Below are positions 56,663-64,000 of a stretch of DNA of 64,000 nt, in pieces. The translations under genes and the position numbers were made by a program. The notes beneath the pieces are model-generated. The model was not told the DNA's origin and did not search any database. It saw only the letters and a list, made by a program, of their open reading frames with translations. This DNA comes from Chrysopilus asiliformis (taxonomy: Eukaryota; Arthropoda; Insecta; Diptera; Rhagionidae), in assembly GCA_964034945.1 (NCBI GenBank), contig OZ035960.1, positions 20,571,487 to 20,635,486 of the forward strand. Reading direction: 5' to 3'. How positions within the stretch are numbered: the stretch's first letter is position 1; each line of letters starts with the position of its first letter.

Positions 56663-56940
56663 GTCGAGCATGACCATATCGCATATCGCTATGAAGTTCT
56701 CGAGGTTATCGGCAAAGGAAGCTTTGGCCAAGTGATACGAGCCTTAGACCATACAACTAATCAACATGTAGCTATTAAGATAATCAGAAATAAGAAGCGC
56801 TTCCTTAATCAAGCTGTCGTCGAACTGAATATTTTAGATGAACTTAGAGAAAAAGATGCAGATGGATCTCATAATGTCATCCATATGTTGGATTATATCT
56901 ACTTTAGGAAACATCTTTGTATAACATTTGAACTGATGAG
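56663..56940 (+). CDS. smi35A-like DYRK kinase, fourth coding exon
   Basis: The exon follows GACTTTTAG and ends at AG/GTGAGT in phase 2, with 92 codons. It finishes the DYRK homology box ([10 protein letters not shown]) and enters the kinase N-lobe. The glycine loop is IGKGSFGQV (about residues 170-178 of the joined protein), the ATP-anchoring lysine is in HVAIKII (K193), and the alpha-C glutamate is in QAVVELNIL. The exon ends in LCITFELM at the hinge. Class II DYRK kinases phosphorylate serine and threonine. The [20 protein letters not shown] segment matches smi35A as I remember it better than DYRK2 or DYRK3. The catalytic loop, activation-loop YTY and the C-lobe are not in the window, so the gene continues beyond 64000. 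Confidence 0.95.
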
Positions 56941-58826
56941 GTGAGTTTTTAATAATCGCTTGTATCTATGTTTGGCGTTTTAGCACCACAAATAAGGGGC
57001 GAAAATAATTTTAAAATATAGGGAGGTGTGCAAAGAAGTTATAAATGACAAGCGAGTCCTGACAATGGATGTTACCATATCTATATTAGACGGCAAAAAT
57101 TTTTTTGTGGTATTTTCTGTGTAGTTATAAGTCTATGCCAAATTATTCAGTCCAAGCAGCACTTATGTCAACCCCATTTTTGGAAAAAAAAACTTAAGAA
57201 ATTTGAAAAAAAACGTATTAATCGATTTCGTGAATGCATATGTCCAACCGCTAACGTCACAGTTGACATCAATGCCGTTTGGGAATGAAAATGTGATCGG
57301 GATATTTTCATGAATTAAAGATAAAAAAAACCTAAACTCTTACGGAATATTTCTTTGAAATCTGATTAAAAAAACTACGTTTTTATCTAGCAGACACATT
57401 TGAAATTATCAAAAGGTATTATTTATCACAAAATAATTGTTTATTAAATTGCCAATTAATTATAGTCACAAAACCTTTTTACGATTTTGCCTTTTCTGTT
57501 CAAAGAACAGACAATCTTTTTTCAAATCAGATAAATTCCAAAACCAGTAATAAAAGTTTGTAATGCTCATCAACGCAAAGCCCTTATTTGTAATATTTGG
57601 CAAGCAAATTACCGTAGCTTCGACGAAACGATCAAGATTTATAATTTTGTTTATTCCACGTGAATCAAATTATGTGGGTATTTGAAAGAATGAAAAGAAA
57701 AACCTTTACCTTGGAAAATTTCCCAAACTTCTCTATACAACTGTACAATCTAGAATCAACCTAAAAAAAATTCCATTGCTTCGCTTTTTACCAATTGGGA
57801 GAAGGGCTGTGCCTTACTCGAAATGGTTACGTTCAAAGATTTTATCACGAAAACTAAACCTAGAAAAGGACATTAAAAGGATTTATGCATAAATCATAAA
57901 GAAATTGTATTAACTAAGTATATTTTGTAGTTTTTTTTAGTTTGAAGAAAATTTGAGTAATGGAAAAACCATCTAAAATTAAATAACAAACCAATAAGAA
58001 GGAGTAAAACTAGTAAAAGAGTTCCAACTTGATTCAAATCAGTGATAAAAATAGAAATTTAGTTTTTTTTTCATTTCTGTTTTTGTTATTATTTCATTAT
58101 AAATGAAAATCATTGATTTTTTTATGTAAATTGTCGTTAAGGCGCATAATGAACATAAATATTACTTCAAATGCAATAAAAACAAGTTAGAAGTTATTAA
58201 CTACGAAAAGATTACTCATCAAGGATTGTTATTGCATAGATAAAGATTGCAATGTAAAAAATAGATTTTTATGGTTCCATCAAACAATCAAAGACGTTAA
58301 CCTAGGCGATACAAGGACAAAAATCGTAAATACAACCTTGAATTTTCCTTATGCGTAAATAACAAAATTTCCTGATCGAATGTTAGTGACGTTCACTTCA
58401 TGCGTCGCAAATTTATTACGTATAAACCAATACATTGCATAATTGTGAAACGATATTAGATTTCTGTACGAAAAGCTCATAACAATGGCTTGACGAAGAA
58501 ATGAAATTATAAATAAGTCTTTATTCCAAAAATGGGGATTTCAGTCTTGTGGATATAATTAGGCATATATATCACCAAAAAAAGCAAATATTACTCTAGA
58601 TTTTTTTTCTACTTTATACTGGCGTGTTTCGGATTACGACAAAAGGTGGCTGCACCAAAAAAAAAACTCGTTTTAATAGGATATGACGCAATTTGCCGCA
58701 ATTTGTCATTGTAAATCTAGGGATGCATGTGATGTCAGAATTATGAATGATTTTTATATACGTGTGTCCGTTTGAGTTGGGGACTTGAAATACCATGTGA
58801 ATTTTTTTAATATTAATGTGCGATTG
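56941..58826. other. Start of a >7-kb intron, nothing recognised
   Basis: No exon resembling the next DYRK segment (a NLYELI-type start) was found here or to the window end. A motif at 57244-57271 (ACCGCTAACGTCACAGTTGA) resembles the palindromic site at 62461. Confidence 0.4.
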
Positions 58827-58904
58827 AGCTTCCTCGACCAATGAGATCAAAGCTTTCATGCCTTTATCATTAAAAGCTTAGATCTCATTGGTTGAGAAGC
58901 TTCA
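58827..58904. repeat. Short inverted repeat before the microsatellite
   Basis: Arms of about 31 bp at 58827-58857 and 58873-58904 share GACCAATGAGATC / GATCTCATTGGTT with a few mismatches; the loop is about 15 bp. Confidence 0.65.
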
Positions 58905-58915
58905 ATAGTTCAAAC

Positions 58916-59300
58916 GATCGCAACCGTAATCGCAATCGTAATCGCAATCGTAACCGTAATCCCAATCATAATCGCAATCGTAATCGTAATCGTAACCGTA
59001 ATCGTAATCGTAATCGTAATCGTAATCGTAATCGTAATCGTAATCGTAATCGTAATCGTAATCGTAATCGTAATCGTAATCGTAATCGTAATCGTAATCG
59101 TAATCGTAATCGTAATCGTAATCGTAATCGTAATCGTAATCGTAATCATAATTGCAATCGTAATCGCAATCGTAATCGCTATTATAATCGCAATCGTAAT
59201 TGCAATCGTAATCATAATTGCAATCGCAATCGTAATCGCAATCGCAATCGTAATCGCAATCGTAATCGTAATCGCAATCGCAATCGTAATCGTAATCGTT
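58916..59300 (+). repeat. (TAATCG)n hexamer microsatellite
   Basis: About 64 units of TAATCG or close variants. The central part (58978-59148) is nearly pure; the flanks alternate AATCGC and AATCGT. Both strands stay open across it (Asn-Arg repeats on plus, Ile-Thr on minus), which is a repeat effect and not evidence for a gene. Confidence 0.95.
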
Positions 59301-59669
59301 ACTCTGAATTGGGCTTTAGACGTAGCCAGTTACTAGCAGCGAATAAAGTTAATCGGGTAATTTGCTTCGTTTACATGTTTCCAGTAAATCGTTTATAGTA
59401 GAATGACAGCTAAACGAAAGCATAACCTAAAATTTTCTAAAAAAAAATATTACGACACTATTTTGCAGAAAAATTTGCGAATTTTGACCTAAAACTGTTT
59501 CCTGCTGACACACATAAAACCACCTCGTTGAATACGTCTTCATGTACTTGGATTGGTTTCTACTCGTCAAAAAAGTAGAAAAGCTTTCTACTCGTTTCTA
59601 GTGAGTTTCTATCGCGTGTATTTACATCTACTCGCTGCTAGTAACTGGCTACGTCTAAACTGCACTTAA

Positions 59670-59958
59670 CCCATTCGGAATTTTGATGCCATATGGCAAC
59701 GCAGTTAAAAGTTGCTAAAAAATTTGAATTGACTTATATTTATTTATTTTCAAACACTCTATTCTCATTCATTGCACCTTTAAGTGCATTTGAGACCCAA
59801 TTTTGATTAGTTGAGTAAAAATCTGGACTACAGTGAACGTATTTGTGGAAAATTAAAAGTTTTTAATTTTTTTTTTGTTTTTTTATGAATACTAAAAGCT
59901 TAAAAATTATTTAGAGAGTATTTTTTACCCCCATAGAAAAAAACATGTACCGAACGGG
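59670..59958. mobile_element. piggyBac-like MITE, 289 bp
   Basis: TTAA flanks both ends (59666-59669, 59959-59962). The left end CCCATTCGG matches the inverted right end CCCGTTCGG at 8 of 9 bases. An internal GCACCTTTAAGTGC palindrome resembles the one in the element at 29745. Confidence 0.6.
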
Positions 59959-59962
59959 TTAA

Positions 59963-62460
59963 ATGAAACTTGGTTGCTGTGCAGCAGCAACAGTTCTCCA
60001 ATCCTATCTCGTTGTCGTCAGTATTCTCCAACTTCTCACCCCAAAGGGTTTCTCTATAAAATTTGTCCACTTTTTTTTAAAGATCTTCCTCGGGCCATAG
60101 TACATTCCAGTTTTCTTTTCAAAGGCAATTAGAAAAAAAAATATTGCAGAACTCTTGCATAAAAATGAGATTTATTTGTTTTTCTGTTTCTTGTAATTTT
60201 TACATGTGTTCATGTCTTATCAACATTTTTACTGTCAAAATTACACGAAATTGACAGGAGTCAATGTCAAAACAACAGGAAATCTATGGTAGCTTGAAAT
60301 TGTCGGTCCATATTTCTCTCAGAGCAAAAGTATTAAAATGACGATTTAACTTACCCCTACTTTTGATTTCAATTGGAAATTTAGCTAAATTGCATTTATA
60401 ATGCTGTCTGGAGGTCTCATATAGGGTATTTTACGATCTTCTTTTCGCAATTGAATTTTTGTATGTTTTCAATAAAAGTTTTCTGGAAATTAAACTAAAG
60501 GACTAAAATTTAAGAAAAATCTGAAGCCAATAAAAAATTTACCAAACTTACTTTAACCAAAACTATACCAAAAGTTGTGGCTGTTTTTTTTCAAAACCTG
60601 AAAGCAAAGATGAAATTGTTGCAGTAATTTCATAACAAATGTATAGAATTTATTGTTTGTTTAATTTCAAAGAAATCCTTTTTAATAGCTAAACAACATC
60701 ACTACGCTGTTATGTAAAACATGAAAAGTTACAGTTGAATTCCCTTCTAACCGGCATAAAGTACAAAATTTTCCATTTATTCTCAATTATGCAAATAAAA
60801 TGTCATTTTTAATGTGGAAAATTGTAATATAAAAGTCAAATTAAAACTTTTGTTATTTCAACCGATTTATCACATTTAGTTGATGTCTGATTTTTCTTTT
60901 GTTGCGAGGCCGTGATTTGTAGCATAGCTATGCTCGTCTCAGTTACAATGCCGCACGAATTTGCAAGTTATAGGAAATATTCTTTCAAAGTCTTCCATTA
61001 AAGTAACGATATTGTTTATTATTTGTTCTTGCTGTCTATACAGAAGAGAATGCAATTTAAATTTTTAATATTTACGCGACATTTAGAAATCCCATCGGTG
61101 ACCCTGAAAGTTATAATGGGTACGAATTTATTATCCAAAATGAGCTACACGGGCCAGACAGAAGGATTTCTTTTCTAAAGGATGTTAGTTCAATTCTGTC
61201 GTCATGTATGAAATGTAATGGTGCCATGTAGTGTCTGTTTCGCTAATCAAGCATAATTACAAATTAAGTTGACATGTAACCCAAACTGCTGTTCAAGAGT
61301 ATGAGTGAGTATTCCGTAACTGTTTTCGTTGACTCGTGAGACATTGCTGACATTAACATGGAAGTCCCCTTTTTTAAAAATAGACTTTTTTTTGTTATCA
61401 TACATATTGGAGTCTACCAATCTCCATCATCCCTTACGTAAATTCTTACCAGTCTCCCATCGGCGTCGTTTAAATACCCAAAGTACAATTAACCCCACCT
61501 GAATCAATTTTGAACTTCAGAAAAAGTAAATTCCGTGATTTTATTTATTCTTCTCCACGTCGAGTGACTGAAATTTGTCTTCTCCCAATACCCGGTAAGA
61601 AAATTTCCCATTTTTTGGGCTCCTGCTGGAGAGTTCATGGGGTTGAACTTTGCGCGTGTTCGGGGTGGGTATCAATTGAAGTTCAAGTTGATTTCAGAGG
61701 AATTTCTCATTCATTCACTCCGTCGAAATGTGCTTTAAATGTCATGCCTGAAGAGGTTGATGGATCGAGCCTTTATGCTTGACATTGCTTAATGGTATCA
61801 TGTGTCTTCTACATGTTTTGCATTAATATTATGTTGTCTTCTCATATGTTTTAAGGTCCCGTTGAACAGGACTATAAAGCTTTTATCCGATTGGGTATTA
61901 GTGAAGGCCGTCCACGTGAACTAAAACTGAATTTAATAATAAGACTTTTTATTTTTCTGGGAAAGAACCCTATGACGACACCATCTGACATTATAATGGG
62001 TATTTCATTGTGATTTTGCTACACGTGTGCTTAAACAAAAGGAAATCAATACCTGTAATAGGTACATATAAATAAATCATTTTTGAAATGTTGCAGGGTC
62101 CCACAGTTTCTGTAACAGTGAAATATAATTGACATGACTACTGAATAATGCGTGGAAAGATTTTATCAAATGTCAACGCTTTTACATTTGGTTAATTTAA
62201 TCTGACCAAAAGCTTTTCAAGTTTGTTAGTTTTTGAAACAAATTACGCTTTTGGCGAAAAAAAAACATTATTTCCTTTTTGGGAATTTTTAATTAAAAAA
62301 TGAAATAAAGAAGAATTTTCTGTTTTCAGATAGTAATTGAGGATAAAATAAAAAATATTCTTTTCTGAAAATCTCTGCTTTAATACAATGATTTAAGCCC
62401 GCATATTTCTGGTAAAATGTTTTTCGACGCCGGTCAAGCTTTTGAGGGAGTTGCAAGCGT
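59963..62460. other. Intron sequence, nothing recognised
   Basis: No exon in a fitting phase and no paired element ends were found; the frame at 61510-61782 has no family signature. Confidence 0.35.
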
Positions 62461-62511
62461 GACGTTAGCGGTTGACATATTACGTGAAGACACATGTCAA
62501 CTGCTAACGTC
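62461..62511. repeat. Small inverted repeat
   Basis: GACGTTAGCGGTTGACAT (62461-62478) pairs with ATGTCAACTGCTAACGTC (62494-62511) at 17 of 18 bases. A related direct motif lies at 57244. Confidence 0.65.
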
Positions 62512-62678
62512 GCAGTCGACATAAATGGTGATTGGTGGTTTTTTTCGGATAGTCGTGAAGGGGATGAGCTTAGTCAAGCATTTTAAGGGGGACGCTTATG
62601 TGTACTATGAAAAGGAGAATTTAAGAAAATGTGATGAAAGCTTTTTGAATTCAGCTCAAAAATTGCGGTAACAGCATA

Positions 62679-63227
62679 TTTATACCCGTATGGTGAAACC
62701 AAAGGGTATATTAACTTTGCCTTACCGTTTGTAACGCCAAGATCCCGTCATCACACACAAAAATTAATTACACCAGTGTGTTTAGAATGATAAAAATAAT
62801 TAAATTTTGCATGTCCGTCCGTCCGTCTGTCTGTCCGTCCGTCTGTCTGTCCGTCTGTCTGTCTGTGGCGCGGATTGCGAGCTAGAGACTTGAAATTTTG
62901 CGCAGATCCGTTTTTCGTAAAATGCAAGGCTAAGTTCGTTAATCGGCAAAAATAGGGGGGGCGGAGGGTGCCCTTCATACGAACGAAAACGTTTTTTGTC
63001 AAAAACGGTGCATCTTATCAAAAAAGTCCAAAAACAAAAGTTATTTAGGATATGATTCTACATAAAACTCCCATACATCAAAATCCGATTGGAATAAATT
63101 TTAAAAAATCTTATTGGAAAGTTTGACTTCATAGTGGAATTTTGATAAAACTGTTCGCCATTCACTTAAATCACCATACGGGTTTTCAATAATTACCAGA
63201 TTGGCAATTATAGCTTTTGTTATGTTT
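62679..63227 (-). repeat. Interspersed repeat F1, copy E
   Basis: An inverted F1 copy starting TTTATACCCGTATGGTGAAA and ending TAGCTTTTGTTATGTTT, uninterrupted. It has the TCCGTCTG-type array at about 62816-62870 and lacks about 20 bp next to it relative to copy D. It gives the empty site for the retrotransposon insertion in copy D. Confidence 0.7.
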
Positions 63228-63530
63228 TTAGTCACAAAACTTCACAATCAGCAGCACAAAAAGTTTTTTTTGCATCAAAAAATCAAGAAACAACTTAAAA
63301 AGTCTTGAATTTAAAATCCGTATATCTTCAGGACCTCCCGTTTTGAATTTCAAAATTCTAACACCAGATTCGTGATCATCGTCCCCGAAAACCCGTTATG
63401 GCCAGTTTTTCAGAGGAAAAACGGGGAAACGGATATCAGCGTTATCCTTGCAGGACCTTCCGTTCCGAATTTTGTAAAACCGTTTCTTAGCGAGCACTTA
63501 TGAGGTAAGACGAATCTGTGTGAAGGTGGT
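63228..63530 (-). repeat. Interspersed repeat F3, partial copy
   Basis: Its reverse complement follows the copy at 18820-19800: GTGCTCGCTAAGAAACGGTT, then AGGATAACGCTGATATCC and GAGGTCCTGAAG-type words. It directly abuts F1 copy E. It has no MITE at the place where 19159-19532 is inserted. Confidence 0.55.
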
Positions 63531-64000
63531 GGGAGGAAAGGGGGGCAAAGCACTACTGGTTCTTGAGCATATCGGGGTGCCGCGCTAGGACCGTTTCTAA
63601 AAATCGGCCCATGTGTATTGTAGCATAGCTCGATATCGAATTTCTTTGCCCAATCAGGAACTTGTCTTTTATACCTCCTCGTCACGATGCTTTCTATAGA
63701 AGAGCGCTTATGAAGACCTTCTTCGCATTTCGGTTTTGAAAATATGTTTTACAAATTCATATTAATATTTTTCTTGGTTTTTTGGGGAAATATTTTACAT
63801 CGTTACAACTTTTTGAATAAATATTAAACCAATTACCATATCACCATAAATCAGATCCAATAGAAAAGGTGTGTGTACACCATTAAATCGTATACTGGTG
63901 TCATAAGAAATAATTTTTAGTGCGGATATAAATGAAATGAAACGAAATCTAAATCCTCGATTTACTGGCTTACAGCTTTTTGTATAAAAAAACGAAATCC
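63531..64000. other. Window end, nothing recognised
   Basis: A frame at 63410-63685 on minus overlaps the F3 repeat and has no family signature. AT-rich DNA to the end. Confidence 0.35.

Noticed and set aside
58892..59398. 168-codon Asn-Arg repeat protein and its minus-strand Ile-Thr counterpart
   Set aside because: Simple translation of a TAATCG microsatellite inside an intron.
56941..64000. Search for the next kinase exons
   Set aside because: No sequence matching the expected continuation (NLYELI-type start, HCDLKPEN catalytic loop) was found; the exons presumably lie beyond the window.

Overview
The window is AT-rich nuclear DNA of an insect, most likely a fly (Diptera). Three things support this. 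Its only clear host protein gene matches smi35A (a class II DYRK kinase) as I recall it from Drosophila. It carries a Drosophila-like 5S rRNA gene. The rest is dense DNA-transposon debris. No long host open frame exists: coding sequence is confined to short spliced exons, and nearly all other long frames are chance frames or lie in transposons.

Layout. 1-4.9 kb: unassigned AT-rich DNA, a GC-richer exon-like block (2501-3006) and a TA-flanked inverted-repeat element. 4.9-7.25 kb: two apparently identical 845-bp Harbinger-type elements bracket a 5S rRNA gene; each keeps the starts of both Harbinger genes. 8.4-19.8 kb: interspersed repeats (called here F1 to F4) with CAGACGGA-type arrays, a degenerate AAACCAGAACC-type array and nested MITEs. 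19.8-28.4 kb: mostly featureless. 28.4-36.9 kb: a MITE dimer carrying a 384-bp palindrome, a piggyBac-like MITE, a deleted mariner, two Harbinger MITEs and others. 39.1-44.6 kb: an intact-looking 4.9-kb Ty3/gypsy retrotransposon on the minus strand with identical 132-bp LTRs, inserted in an F1 repeat. 45.5-46.7 kb: a nested inverted-repeat candidate.

From 47.77 kb to the right edge the plus strand carries the 5' part of the smi35A-like gene: an eight-codon first coding exon (47774-47797) and exons at 51810-52083, 55772-55935 and 56663-56940. Phases 0, 1, 0 and 2 join into 246 codons plus two bases, ending inside the kinase N-lobe; later exons lie outside the window. Its introns hold more MITEs, a fold-back, a (TAATCG)n microsatellite and F1/F3 repeats.

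The main interest is the layered transposon record. Several empty sites can be read inside older repeats, and target-site duplications (TA, TTAA, TTA/TAA, 8 bp, 5 bp) assign most short elements to superfamilies. All identifications come from reading the sequence and remembered family features; no database search was run.
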